In this document: in pieces, positions 7,584 to 15,130 of the stretch
How positions within the stretch are numbered: position 1 is the stretch's first letter
Layout: every line of letters begins with the position of its first letter
Source: Holosporales bacterium
GTDB taxonomy: Bacteria; Pseudomonadota; Alphaproteobacteria; BNTO01
Direction: 5' to 3'
Length of the DNA stretch: 36,589 bases
Assembly: GCA_031257795.1 (NCBI GenBank)
Contig: JAIRNW010000041.1
Location: 1 to 36,589, forward strand
Made by a program: the position numbers and the translations under genes
Notes under the pieces: generated by a model
Databases searched by the model: none
What the model was told of the DNA's origin: nothing
What the model saw: the letters and a program-made list of their open reading frames with translations, nothing else

Positions 7584-8201
7584 ATGAAGTTTGACGTTTT
7601 AGACACAAAATACGAACTCAACGGAGCCATAGAAGTTGAGGATAAGCTTTTTGAGATTGCGGTTCGCCCGGACATCTTGAGCCGCGTTGTGCGTTGGCAG
7701 TTGGCAAAGCGCAGGGCTGGAACTCACTCAACGAAAACAATCAGCTTTGTGAGTGGTTCCGGGAAAAAGATAGTGAAGCAAAAAGGGTCTGGTGGAGCTC
7801 GCCACGGGTCTAAGAGGGCGGTTCAGTTCCGAGGTGGCGGTATCGTTTTTGGGCCAACACCTCGAGACTACGAGTATTCCTTGCAGAAGAAGGTCAGGAA
7901 GCTAGGCCTTCGTATGGCGATTGCCGACAAAATGAAATCCGGGGAATTCATTGTCTTGCAAAATTTTGACTTCGCAACGGCTAAAACTAAAGATTTTGTG
8001 AAGTTATGCGAAGCCCACGGCGTGCAATCCGCGCTTTTTGTTGATGATATAATAGATGGCAAGCTTTCTTCGGTTGTTAGCAATTGTCCAAGATATAGCA
8101 CGATCCCTCAGATAGGGTTGAATGTGTACGATATTATGAAGAAAGATCGCCTTATTGTTACTGTTGAAGCTTTGAAGACGTTGCAAGCGAGGTTGTCATG
8201 A
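7584..8201 (+). CDS. rplD: 50S ribosomal protein L4
   Basis: The 205 residues fit L4, whose extended loop lines the exit tunnel. The loop is visible as GSGGARHGSKRAVQFRGGG, preceded by the conserved RRAGTHSTK. The ATG follows GGAAAG. The stop overlaps the rplW start by four bases (ATGA), a sign of translational coupling. In E. coli L4 represses the S10 operon at its leader. No equivalent leader structure is recognisable here. Confidence 0.97.
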   Translation: MKFDVLDTKYELNGAIEVEDKLFEIAVRPDILSRVVRWQLAKRRAGTHSTKTISFVSGSGKKIVKQKGSGGARHGSKRAVQFRGGGIVFGPTPRDYEYSLQKKVRKLGLRMAIADKMKSGEFIVLQNFDFATAKTKDFVKLCEAHGVQSALFVDDIIDGKLSSVVSNCPRYSTIPQIGLNVYDIMKKDRLIVTVEALKTLQARLS

Positions 8202-8506
8202 AAACTGAAGAAAGAATTGCATTCCGAGATTACGACATTGTGCGCTATCCGATAACAACGGAAAAATCAACGCGCATCGGCGAAAACGACCAGTACCTTT
8301 TTGTCGTTGATAAAAAAGCATCCAAGAGCGATATAAAGCGCGCAGTTGAGAGGATTTTCGAAGTTAAAGTGAAAGCGGTGAACACTCTTATTCGCAAAGG
8401 AAAACGCAAGAGTTTCAAAGGTCGAGTTGGAGTTTTATCGGACCTCAAGAGAGCATTTGTGAGGCTTGAAAAGGGGCACAGTATTAATTTCACTTCTGGG
8501 GTGTGA
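8198..8506 (+). CDS. rplW: 50S ribosomal protein L23
   Basis: 102 residues. L23 surrounds the tunnel exit and is the docking site for trigger factor and SRP. The family pattern is visible in YPITTEKST, FVVDKKASKSDIKRAVERIF and VKAVNTLIRKGKRK. It starts inside the end of rplD (ATGA overlap) and ends two bases before the rplB ATG, so rplD-rplW-rplB form one tightly coupled unit. Confidence 0.97.
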   Translation: MKTEERIAFRDYDIVRYPITTEKSTRIGENDQYLFVVDKKASKSDIKRAVERIFEVKVKAVNTLIRKGKRKSFKGRVGVLSDLKRAFVRLEKGHSINFTSGV

Positions 8507-8508
8507 TC

Positions 8509-9321
8509 ATGGCATTAAAACAATACAATCCTTGCACTTCTTCGCAAAGGCAGCTGGTAAACATCGACCGCTCCTCTCTCTGGAAAGGTGGGCCGTACCG
8601 CGGTTTATCGTGGGGGTTAAGCAAAAACAGCGGGCGTAACAATTTAGGCCGCATCACCAGTCGTCATAGAGGTGGGGGGCACAAGCGGCTCTACCGCTAC
8701 GTGGATTTCTTGAGGGATAAAACAGGGGTTTTCGGCGAGGTTGTCCGGTTGGAGTACGATCCAAACAGGACCGCCTTCATCGCCCTTATCAAATACGAAG
8801 ACGGCGATTTCAGCTATATTCTTTCGCCAAATAATTTAAAGGTCGGCGACAAGGTTATCTCTGATGAAATGACTGACGTCAAGCCTGGAAATTGCATGTT
8901 GTTGAAAAACATCCCGCTAGGAACGGTGGTTCATAATGTGGAGATAAAGGTCGGCCGCGGCGGACAGATCGCGAGATCGGCCGGGAACAGCGTGCAGATA
9001 ATGGGGCGAGACGAGGGCAAAGTGATCCTGCGCCTGCCGTCCGGCGAGGTGCACCTGATTCGCGGGGAGTGCAAGGCCACTATAGGCGAAGTCTCAAACG
9101 CCGATCACCAGAACAGGAGCTATTCGAAGGCCGGGCGCATTCGTTGGTTCGGCGAGCGGCCGCAGACCAGGGGTATCGCGATGAACCCTGTGGACCACCC
9201 ACACGGTGGACGCGCGAATGGTGGTGTGCATCCAAGTACGCCTTGGGGGTTGTGTACTAAAGGAAAGAAGACCAGGAGGAATAAAACTTCTGGAAAGTAT
9301 ATCGTTAGAAGAAGAAAGTGA
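8509..9321 (+). CDS. rplB: 50S ribosomal protein L2
   Basis: 270 residues. L2 is essential for subunit association and peptidyl transferase activity. It carries GRITSRHRGGGHKRLYR near the start and the catalytically important C-terminal MNPVDHPHGGRANGG with its conserved His. The ATG at 8509 is preferred over a GTG at 8503 that overlaps the rplW stop, since family members begin MALKxYNP. A 269-base gap with repeat element D follows before rpsS. In most bacteria these two genes are nearly contiguous. Confidence 0.97.
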   Translation: MALKQYNPCTSSQRQLVNIDRSSLWKGGPYRGLSWGLSKNSGRNNLGRITSRHRGGGHKRLYRYVDFLRDKTGVFGEVVRLEYDPNRTAFIALIKYEDGDFSYILSPNNLKVGDKVISDEMTDVKPGNCMLLKNIPLGTVVHNVEIKVGRGGQIARSAGNSVQIMGRDEGKVILRLPSGEVHLIRGECKATIGEVSNADHQNRSYSKAGRIRWFGERPQTRGIAMNPVDHPHGGRANGGVHPSTPWGLCTKGKKTRRNKTSGKYIVRRRK

Positions 9322-9416
9322 TAAAAGTACAGAGAAGTGATGTTTTGGTATAGTGGATTTTGAGTATTGATTTTTATCGATGGGCTGTGTAACATTGGCG
9401 CAGGGGCGTTGTGTTA

Positions 9417-9567
9417 CAGCTAATCACAAGTGAATTGTGGGCAGGAGACACGGAGCGCAGCGTACTTATGGTACGTGAGCATTCGAGTAGCTTCGGGTTC
9501 CCGTCAAAGTTGCAGACGTTGTTGTGGCGCCGTTCGACGAACCCACAGTTCAGTTGTGATTAGCCGT
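9417..9567 (+). repeat. Palindromic repeat element D (arm type 2), rplB-rpsS gap
   Basis: A long-form copy. The left arm GCTAATCACAAGTGAATTG then TGGG pairs with the right arm CCCACAGTTCAGTTGTGATTAGC. The core has GGAGACACGGAGCGCAGCG, the GTACTTATGGTACGTGAGC hairpin, and the long-form segment GTCAAAGTTGCAGACGTTG ending GACGAACCC. Both arms share TAATC where other copies have CAATC or CGATC. Confidence 0.85.
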
Positions 9568-9590
9568 GTTGTTGTTTTTAAGAGGTGTGT

Positions 9591-9869
9591 GTGTCTAGAT
9601 CTGTATGGAAAGGACCGTTTTTCGAGAAGTACTTATTAAAGAAGGCTGAAGCGGTTTTGGCCTCTGGGCGCAGGGATGTTGTGAAAACGTGGTCCCGCCG
9701 CTCGACGATTATTCCGCAATTTGTGGGAGTCACGTTCGGTGTACACAATGGGCACAAGTTTATCCCAGTGTTCGTTACAGAGAACATGGTTGGTCACAAG
9801 CTTGGAGAATTTGCCCCAACGCGCACTTACTACGGACACGGCGCAGATAAAAAAGGCAAGAAGAGGTAA
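9591..9869 (+). CDS. rpsS: 30S ribosomal protein S19
   Basis: 92 residues. S19 forms the S13-S19 head complex near the A-site tRNA. Family hallmarks are SRSVWKGPFFEKYLLKKAE, RRSTIIPQFVGVTFGVHNG and HKLGEFAPTRTYYGH. I chose the GTG at 9591 because AAGAGG lies five bases upstream and the protein then begins like other S19. A GTG at 9585 would overlap that ribosome binding site. It follows repeat element D by 23 bases. Confidence 0.97.
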   Translation: MSRSVWKGPFFEKYLLKKAEAVLASGRRDVVKTWSRRSTIIPQFVGVTFGVHNGHKFIPVFVTENMVGHKLGEFAPTRTYYGHGADKKGKKR

Positions 9870-9881
9870 TCAGAAGGCGTT

Positions 9882-10226
9882 ATGGAAGAGCGAGTTACTT
9901 TAAAAAAAATACGTGTTAGCCCGCAGAAATTAAACTTGGTGGCCGCCGCGATTCGTGGCTTGGATATTATGAGGGCGACGAGCTTTCTCAGAGTATGCCG
10001 GAAGCGTGTGGCGAAGGATGTTCTTAAGCTTTTGAGTTCTGCAGTTGCTAATTTAGAGAACAATTACGGCCTTGATGTGGAGGGTTTTTTTGTTGCAGAG
10101 GCTTTTGTTGGGCAAGGCTTTTCTCTGAGACGATTTATGGCAAGAGGGCGCGGCCGTGGGAATTCCATCAGGAAACCATTCAGTCATTTAACTATCAAAA
10201 TATCGGACGGGAAAGGGAGATATTAG
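9882..10226 (+). CDS. rplV: 50S ribosomal protein L22
   Basis: 114 residues. L22 spans the exit tunnel with a beta-hairpin. The family pattern shows in RVSPQKLNLVAAAIRG, DVLKLLSSAVANLENN and GRGRGNSIRKPFSHLTI. The ATG follows AGAAGG. It ends one base before the rpsC ATG. The residues around the hairpin are slightly divergent (FVGQGFSLRRFMARGRGRG), but the overall length is normal. Confidence 0.96.
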   Translation: MEERVTLKKIRVSPQKLNLVAAAIRGLDIMRATSFLRVCRKRVAKDVLKLLSSAVANLENNYGLDVEGFFVAEAFVGQGFSLRRFMARGRGRGNSIRKPFSHLTIKISDGKGRY

Positions 10227-10227
10227 T

Positions 10228-11556
10228 ATGGGGCAGAAAGTAAATCCTATAGGAATTAGGGTTGGGATCAATAGGATCTGGGATTCTGTTTGGATTGGTA
10301 AGCGCGACTATGCGACGCATCTTCATCAGGATATTGCGATAAGGAATTACATTTTTTCCCAATTAGCGGCGGCTGGCGTGGCGCGGGTCATTATTGAAAG
10401 GCCAGATAAGAAGGCTATATTAACCGTACATGCTGCGCGCCCCTGGGTGTTGATCGGGAAAAAGGGCTCGGATATAGAAAAGCTGAAGCAAGTTGTTTGC
10501 AAAATAACCCAAGGCGAGGTTGTTATAAACGTTGTGGAGGTGCGCAAACCAGAGATTGATGCGCGGCTCATCGCGGAGAGCATCGCTCAGCAGATTGAAA
10601 AGCGCGTGTCTTTCAGAAGGGCGATGAAGCGGGCGATGCAGTCGGCTTTGAAGCTTGGGGCACAGGGGATCAGAGTGAATTGCTCTGGGCGATTGGCTGG
10701 CGCTGAGATCGCGCGTATGGAGTGGTATCGTGAGGGGAGAGTGCCTTTGCATACACTGAAGGCGGATGTAGATTTTGGGCTCGGCGTGGCCAAAACGACA
10801 TACGGAACGTGCGGCGTTAAGGTTTGGGTTTATAAGGGCGAGCAGATTGGATACGGCAAAGATGCTCAGGAAAAAAGTCAGGATAAGTTGGCGCTCGAGC
10901 GGAAGCGCAGAGTCGAAGAAGCCGCAAAGAACGCCGCGGCTGAGTCGGCTGGCGGCGATTTCAGGAGGCGTAGGTCTGCTGAGGGCAGCGCTGCTGGAGG
11001 TTCGGAAAGGGACGGAGGTCGCTTCACCAGAGGTGGAGCAGACGATTCCGGGGCTAAGAAAAGGCGGTTCGGTGGTGGCTTTGCTGACGATCGAGGACCA
11101 CAAGGTGGCGGAAGCGGCGGCTTCGGCTCAAGGCGCGGAGATGGCGCTGGGCGTGATGGCGCTGGACGCGGGTTCGCGGGCTATGGCCGAGGCGATGGCG
11201 CTAGGGCAGAGCAGGGCGGCGGTCCAAGAAGCGGCGGTTCCGGTTTTGCTGGTACGGACAGAAGAGATAATGCAGCGGGGCCGATCGGCAGGGATAATTC
11301 CTTGAGAGAACGTCCACCAAGAACAGGCTTCAGAGGCGGCGGAGCGGGCGATGGCGCCGGTGCAGGGGCAGGTCCGAATCGGCAGAGGCGCGATGGAGAT
11401 AGAGGAGGCGGTGTTCGTCCAGCAGGATCGTACACCAGAACAGACCAGAAGCCGCGCAGACGTATAATTGTTACCGAGCGGAAGCCAGCTCCTGAGGGGG
11501 CTGCTGCGGAGGCCAGTGCTGATAATAGTGGCAGTAAAACGCCCGTTGTAGAGTAA
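10228..11556 (+). CDS. rpsC: 30S ribosomal protein S3 with long Gly/Arg-rich C-terminal tail
   Basis: Residues 1 to about 212 are an ordinary S3 (MGQKVNPIGIRVGINR, KH domain with PWVLIGKKGSDIEKLK, C-terminal AEIARMEWYREGRVPLHTL and GVKVWVYKGE). S3 lines the mRNA entry channel and has helicase activity. Bacterial S3 is usually about 210-240 residues, but this one is 442. Residues 213-250 are charged and helical. Residues 250-410 are low-complexity, rich in Gly, Arg, Asp and Ala with RGG, FGG and GRG motifs. The end (KPRRRIIVTERKPAPEG..) is basic then acidic. The reading frame is open and rplP follows after 12 bases, so the tail is very probably translated. It resembles RNA-binding disordered tails; its role is unknown. 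Confidence 0.95.
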   Translation: MGQKVNPIGIRVGINRIWDSVWIGKRDYATHLHQDIAIRNYIFSQLAAAGVARVIIERPDKKAILTVHAARPWVLIGKKGSDIEKLKQVVCKITQGEVVINVVEVRKPEIDARLIAESIAQQIEKRVSFRRAMKRAMQSALKLGAQGIRVNCSGRLAGAEIARMEWYREGRVPLHTLKADVDFGLGVAKTTYGTCGVKVWVYKGEQIGYGKDAQEKSQDKLALERKRRVEEAAKNAAAESAGGDFRRRRSAEGSAAGGSERDGGRFTRGGADDSGAKKRRFGGGFADDRGPQGGGSGGFGSRRGDGAGRDGAGRGFAGYGRGDGARAEQGGGPRSGGSGFAGTDRRDNAAGPIGRDNSLRERPPRTGFRGGGAGDGAGAGAGPNRQRRDGDRGGGVRPAGSYTRTDQKPRRRIIVTERKPAPEGAAAEASADNSGSKTPVVE

Positions 11557-11568
11557 GTGGGATAGATT

Positions 11569-11982
11569 ATGTTGTTTCCTAAAAAAACAAAATTTAGAAA
11601 AGCTTTTAAAGGGCGTATTCACGGCTTGGCCACATCAGGGGCGGAGGTTTCCTTCGGGACGTACGGCCTTAAGGCGCTTGAGCCAGCCAGGATTTCCGCG
11701 CGTCAAATTGAGGCGGCGAGGCGTGCTATCACGCGGCATATGAAGAGGGCAGGGCGCTTGTGGATACGTATTTTCCCGGACGTTCCAGTTTCCAAGAAAC
11801 CGGCAGAGGTCCGTATGGGAAGCGGGAAAGGCGCGCCGGAGTTTTGGGTGTGCAGAGTGAAGCCTGGAAGGGTGTTGTTTGAGTTGAATGGAGTTGCGGA
11901 GGACGTTGCGAAGGAGGCTTTTCAACTGGCTTCTGAGAAGTTGCCTATAGATGTTAAATTTGTGAAGCGTATAGGTATATAA
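11569..11982 (+). CDS. rplP: 50S ribosomal protein L16
   Basis: 137 residues. L16 contacts the A-site tRNA elbow and is a late assembly protein. It begins MLFPKKTKFRKAFKGRIHG and includes EPARISARQIEAARRAITRH, RLWIRIFPDVPVSKKPAEVR and GSGKGAPEFWVCRVKPG. The TAA stop lies at the left end of repeat element E, which separates it from rpmC. In most bacteria rpmC follows at once. Confidence 0.97.
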   Translation: MLFPKKTKFRKAFKGRIHGLATSGAEVSFGTYGLKALEPARISARQIEAARRAITRHMKRAGRLWIRIFPDVPVSKKPAEVRMGSGKGAPEFWVCRVKPGRVLFELNGVAEDVAKEAFQLASEKLPIDVKFVKRIGI

Positions 11983-12101
11983 CCAAGGTCCCACAAGTTT
12001 GCGAGTTCGTCGGTCAGTTTTGGCAGGAGCAGTACGTTTAGGTACTGCTCAGCGCCTGTGCTACGTGTCTCCTGCTCGCAATTCTTTTGGTGATTGGTAT
12101 A
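11978..12101 (-). repeat. Palindromic repeat element E (arm type 2), rplP-rpmC gap
   Basis: A short-form copy with its core in the minus orientation. The left arm ATAACCAAGGTCCCACAAGT then TTGCGAG pairs imperfectly with CTCGCAATTCTTTTGGTGAT then TGGTAT. Inside are GCAGTACGTTTAGGTACTGC, itself a strong hairpin, and GTGTCTCCTGCTCGC. The rplP stop codon is embedded in the left arm. Confidence 0.8.
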
Positions 12102-12137
12102 AATTTAGTTTTTGTTTGTTTTTGGGGAGTTTGGAGT

Positions 12138-12338
12138 GTGTCATTAGGAGTGTTAAAAAGTAAAACTCTTCCTGAGTTGTACGAGATGCTAAAAGAAAAG
12201 CAAAAGGAGCGTTTTAATTTGCGTATTCAAATGAGAACTATGCAAGGGGGCAAGCCCCACATTATTCGCGATGTGCGCAGAAGTATTGCGAGAATAAAAA
12301 CTCGTATGGCACAGATAAATTTGATTGGGAAGGAGTAG
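12138..12338 (+). CDS. rpmC: 50S ribosomal protein L29
   Basis: 66 residues. L29 is a small helical-hairpin protein near the tunnel exit. It matches through LPELYEMLKEKQKERFNLRI and RDVRRSIARIKTRM. I chose the GTG at 12138 because GGGGAG (12124-12129) lies eight bases upstream and the length fits. An open frame extends back to a TTG at 12087 but would begin inside the arm of repeat element E. Its stop is one base before the rpsQ ATG. Confidence 0.93.
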   Translation: MSLGVLKSKTLPELYEMLKEKQKERFNLRIQMRTMQGGKPHIIRDVRRSIARIKTRMAQINLIGKE

Positions 12339-12339
12339 T

Positions 12340-12606
12340 ATGCCTCGTAGAGTTTTGATGGGAAAGGTTGTTGGGGCTAAGTGTGACAAAACTGTTGCGG
12401 TGAGTGTTGCTTGTAACGTTTTCCACCCGATATACAAAAAGATGTCGAGACGTAACAAAAAGTATTTGGCACACGACGAGCAAAATGTTTATAAAGTTGG
12501 GGACATGGTAAATATCGTGGAGTCTCGGCCATTTTCCAAGAAAAAGAAGTGGCTGGTGCTTGAGCGTGTCGGGAAGGTCAACGAGGAAGAAGTGGGGAAT
12601 TTATGA
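12340..12606 (+). CDS. rpsQ: 30S ribosomal protein S17
   Basis: 88 residues. S17 is a primary 16S rRNA-binding protein of the 30S body. It shows the OB-fold pattern PRRVLMGKVVGAKCDKTVAV, PIYKKMSRRNKKYLAHDE and VGDMVNIVESRPFSKKKKW. The ATG at 12340 follows AAGGAG. The stop overlaps the rplN start by four bases (ATGA). Confidence 0.97.
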   Translation: MPRRVLMGKVVGAKCDKTVAVSVACNVFHPIYKKMSRRNKKYLAHDEQNVYKVGDMVNIVESRPFSKKKKWLVLERVGKVNEEEVGNL

Positions 12607-12971
12607 TCCAGGTTGGAACAAGGCTTGAAGTTGCCGATAATTCCGGGGCCAAGCAAGTCATGTGTATAAAGGTTCTCGGCGGCTCTAAGAGGCGCTATGC
12701 CTCGGTTGGGGATGTTATCGTGATTTCGGTGAAAGAGGCGATTCCTAGCGGAAAAGTGAAGCAAGGCGAGGTTCTTCGCGCGATTGTTGTGCGCACAAAG
12801 CAGGCGATCAAAAGGTCGGATGGCTCGCTCATCGCGTTTGATTCAAACGCCGCTGTGTTGCTGACAAAACAAGGAGAGCCGATTGGTTCCCGTATTTTTG
12901 GGTTAGTTCCTCGCGAGTTGCGTAATTGTGGGCAAATGAAAATCGTTTCTCTTGCTCCGGAGGTTTTATAA
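12603..12971 (+). CDS. rplN: 50S ribosomal protein L14
   Basis: 122 residues, the normal length. L14 forms an intersubunit bridge and is where RsfS binds. It starts MIQVGTRLEVADNSGAKQVM and contains RRYASVGDVIVISVKEAIP and NCGQMKIVSLAPEVL. It overlaps rpsQ by four bases and shares its last base with the first base of rplX, indicating coupled translation. Confidence 0.98.
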   Translation: MIQVGTRLEVADNSGAKQVMCIKVLGGSKRRYASVGDVIVISVKEAIPSGKVKQGEVLRAIVVRTKQAIKRSDGSLIAFDSNAAVLLTKQGEPIGSRIFGLVPRELRNCGQMKIVSLAPEVL

Positions 12972-13306
12972 TGACTCAGGCTAGATTTAAAATAAAAAGA
13001 GGCGACCAAGTGAAAGTGATGGTTGGGCGCCATAAAGGAAGAACGGGCGTTGTGAAGAGCGTGTTGTTAGACGAGGGGAAGGTGGTTGTTGAGGGCGTGA
13101 ATACTGTTGTGCGCTTTTGTCGGCCAAGTCAGGCGGCTCCGGAGGGGCACGTGAAAAAAACGCTACCAATACACGTGTCTAACGTTGCGGTGATTGATCC
13201 AGCTACCGGTAACTTCGGAAAAGTTGGCTATAGAGTTAGGAAAGATGGTGTGCGCGAGCGTTTTTTCAAAAAAACTGGAGTGGCGGTGGAAAGACATTTT
13301 AAATAA
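12971..13306 (+). CDS. rplX: 50S ribosomal protein L24
   Basis: 111 residues. L24 is one of the two initiators of 50S assembly. The KOW motif is seen in FKIKRGDQVKVMVGRHKGRT then GVVKSV. The ATG at 12971 has GGAGG eight bases upstream and overlaps the rplN stop by one base. An unusually long gap (311 bases, repeat element F plus about 120 bases) follows before rplE. Confidence 0.97.
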   Translation: MTQARFKIKRGDQVKVMVGRHKGRTGVVKSVLLDEGKVVVEGVNTVVRFCRPSQAAPEGHVKKTLPIHVSNVAVIDPATGNFGKVGYRVRKDGVRERFFKKTGVAVERHFK

Positions 13307-13310
13307 GGAT

Positions 13311-13498
13311 GTATACACAGCCATCGAAAGTTCGCGAGCAGGAGACACGTCGCGCAGAAGTGCAGCGTACTTGTGGGATGTGAGCATTCGAGCATGGTAC
13401 GTGAGCATTCGGGCAACGTCGGGCTCCCGGCAAAGTCGCAGACTTTGTTGGGGCGTCGACTCGACGAACTCGCAATCTTTTGATGACTGGGTATATAC
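13311..13498 (+). repeat. Palindromic repeat element F (arm type 2), rplX-rplE gap
   Basis: A long-form copy of about 188 bp. The left arm GTATACACAGCCATCGAAAG then TTCGCGAGC pairs with CTCGCAATCTTTTGATGACT then GGGTATATAC. The core contains GGAGACACGTCGCGCAGAAG, the long-form GGCAAAGTCGCAGACTTTG, and GTCGACTCGACGAAC. The GTGAGCATTCGxGC segment occurs twice in tandem, making this copy longer than its relatives. Confidence 0.85.
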
Positions 13499-13617
13499 CA
13501 AGAACCAGCAAACTGTTGGCGACTTGGTGTTTTGTGTTCTCGGTTTTTTGTCTGGTTTTGGGGTGACACGCGCTTTTGGCGGTCGTATAGCTTCAAACGC
13601 GGAGGGTGAAGAGGGAG

Positions 13618-14169
13618 ATGAAGGAAAAATTAAGGAATAGTCTGAAGGAACGCTTCGACAACGAGATAAAGCCCAAGCTCGCAAAGGCGCTTGGCTTTGC
13701 TAATAAATTTGAGGTTCCCTACGTCACGAAAGTCGTGTTGAACATGGGCGTTGGGGAAGCTGCCCAAGACAACAAAAAACTGGGCGTCGCCGTTGAGGAG
13801 CTCACAATGATCGCCGGCCAGCGAGCCGTCCCAACAAAGGCCAAGAAATCGATTGCTGCCTTCAAGGTGAGAACAGGCATGGAAGTTGGGGCGAGAGTGA
13901 CGCTGCGCGGAGATAGGATGTATGAGTTTTTGGACAGACTCGTGAATATTGCTCTTCCGCGGGTGCGGGATTTCCACGGTTTTTCCGCCAAAAGTTTCGA
14001 CGGACACGGTAATTATTCTCTCGGAATAAAAGAGCATATTATTTTTCCAGAGATTAATTACGATAAAGTTGATAAAATTCGCGGTATGGACGTGGTGATT
14101 TGTACTAGTTCGAGAGACGATAAGGCAGCTTTGTTGCTGCTGCAGATGTTGAATTTGCCGATTCGTTGA
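13618..14169 (+). CDS. rplE: 50S ribosomal protein L5
   Basis: 183 residues. L5 binds 5S rRNA and contacts the P-site tRNA. Family features are PYVTKVVLNMGVGEAAQD, ITGQ-like IAGQRAVPTKAKKSIAAFK, RDFHGFSAKSFDGHGNYSLG and KEHIIFPEINYDKVDKIRGM. The ATG at 13618 lies just behind GAGGG. A GTG at 13606 would add four residues and cannot be excluded. About 120 bases separate it from the end of repeat element F. Confidence 0.96.
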   Translation: MKEKLRNSLKERFDNEIKPKLAKALGFANKFEVPYVTKVVLNMGVGEAAQDNKKLGVAVEELTMIAGQRAVPTKAKKSIAAFKVRTGMEVGARVTLRGDRMYEFLDRLVNIALPRVRDFHGFSAKSFDGHGNYSLGIKEHIIFPEINYDKVDKIRGMDVVICTSSRDDKAALLLLQMLNLPIR

Positions 14170-14197
14170 TGAAGGGAGTGTGTGAAAGGGGATCTGT

Positions 14198-14503
14198 ATG
14201 GCTAAGTTAAGTTCCATTGAAAATAATAAGAGGCGGCAGAGGTTGATTGCAGGAAAGGCGGCAACGCGCGCTGCTCTCAAGTCCTTTATTTACAATAAAG
14301 AGACGGGTTTTATCGATCGTTTGGCCGCCGTGCATAAGCTGGCCGAGATGCCGCGCAATTCTTCTAGGGTTCGTTATAGGAATCGCTGCGAGGTTACGGG
14401 GCGGCCGCGTGGTTTTTATAGGTTTTTCAGGATGTCTAGGATCGCGTTGCGTGATTACGCTTCGGCGGGCCTATTGCCTGGGGTGGTCAAAGCGAGTTGG
14501 TAG
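14198..14503 (+). CDS. rpsN: 30S ribosomal protein S14 (zinc-free long form)
   Basis: 101 residues with the long-form architecture and no CxxC pairs. It ends with RCEVTGRPRGFYRFFRMSRI then ALRDYASAGLLPGVVKASW, as in other proteobacteria. S14 sits in the 30S head. It lies 28 bases behind rplE, and its stop is four bases before repeat element G. Confidence 0.97.
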   Translation: MAKLSSIENNKRRQRLIAGKAATRAALKSFIYNKETGFIDRLAAVHKLAEMPRNSSRVRYRNRCEVTGRPRGFYRFFRMSRIALRDYASAGLLPGVVKASW

Positions 14504-14507
14504 GAGG

Positions 14508-14631
14508 GGACTCAGTCACCAAAAAAGTTTGGGAATTCGTCGCTTCGGTGCTCGAATGCTCGCGTGCCATAAGTACGCTACGCTCCTGCGCTCCGAGGCT
14601 CCTGCTCCCAACTCTTTTGGTGACTGAGTCC
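14508..14631 (-). repeat. Palindromic repeat element G (arm type 2), rpsN-rpsH gap
   Basis: One of the best-paired copies. GGACTCAGTCACCAAAAAAG then TTTGGGA is complementary to TCCCAACTCTTTTGGTGACT then GAGTCC with only a few mismatches. The core is in the minus orientation (GCTCGAATGCTCGCGTGCC, CTGCGCTCCGAGGCTCCTG). The ACTCAGTC ends are specific to this copy on both arms. Confidence 0.87.
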
Positions 14632-14681
14632 TGAGCCGGCAGATTTTTGGTGGCTGGGGATATAGAGGATAGAGGTAAGAA

Positions 14682-15080
14682 ATGCTGATTTTAGATCCAA
14701 TTGGAGATTTGTTAACCAGAATTCGCAACGGGCAAAAGGCGCGGCGGAAGATAGTTGAATCCCCTGCTTCCAAAGAAAGAGAGGCCGTTTTGCGCGTTTT
14801 GCTCGAGGGCGGCTACATCGCTGGGTACACCAGGGAAAAGAAAGAGAAGGGCTTCGACGTTCTGAACGTGACCTTAAAATACAGCGAAGGGCGCGCGGCG
14901 ATTCAGTCTATCCGGCGGATTTCTAAGCCTGGAAGACGAGTTTACTCTTCTGTTGGGAAGCTGAAGCCAGTTTACAACGGTCTTGGAATCAGTATTTTGT
15001 CAACTTCGAAGGGTGTGATTTCCGACGGAGAAGCGCGCAAGATATTTGCAGGTGGGGAGGTTCTATGTTCTGTGTTCTAA
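14682..15080 (+). CDS. rpsH: 30S ribosomal protein S8
   Basis: 132 residues. S8 is a primary 16S rRNA-binding protein and, in E. coli, the repressor of the spc operon. It matches through DPIGDLLTRIRNGQKARR, GYIAGYTREKKEKGFDVLNV, ISKPGRRVYSSVGKLKPVYN and GLGISILSTSKGVISDGEAR. The ATG follows AGAGG. The 178-base gap upstream is mostly repeat element G. A solo arm of the same repeat family follows its stop. Confidence 0.97.
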   Translation: MLILDPIGDLLTRIRNGQKARRKIVESPASKEREAVLRVLLEGGYIAGYTREKKEKGFDVLNVTLKYSEGRAAIQSIRRISKPGRRVYSSVGKLKPVYNGLGISILSTSKGVISDGEARKIFAGGEVLCSVF

Positions 15081-15081
15081 A

Positions 15082-15106
15082 TACAAAGCCACAAAAAGTT
15101 TGCGAG
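15082..15106 (+). repeat. Solo arm of the palindromic repeat family, rpsH-rplF gap
   Basis: TACAAAGCCACAAAAAGTTT then GCGAG matches the type-2 left arm seen in elements M and P. No core or partner arm follows. It looks like a remnant left by deletion of a full element. Confidence 0.6.
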
Positions 15107-15130
15107 AGATTTTAGAGAAAAGGCGGAGTT

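Noticed and set aside
9417..9567. Integron attC site or retron RNA
   Set aside because: The hairpin size is similar, but no integrase, gene cassettes or reverse transcriptase occur, and arms and core do not show attC-type R and L boxes.
10420..11103. Long minus-strand open frame opposite rpsC
   Set aside because: A shadow of rpsC without a ribosome binding site or recognisable domain.
10775..11305. Alternative-frame open frame over the S3 tail
   Set aside because: It arises from the GC-rich low-complexity tail of rpsC, starts inside the S3 core and shows no family signature.
10228..11556. Frameshift creating the S3 extension
   Set aside because: The S3 core and tail are in one uninterrupted frame, the tail composition is consistent to its end, and spacing to rplP is normal.
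13194..13640. 148-codon open frame across the rplX-rplE gap
   Set aside because: It overlaps rplX and consists mostly of repeat element F; the remaining part shows no coding character.
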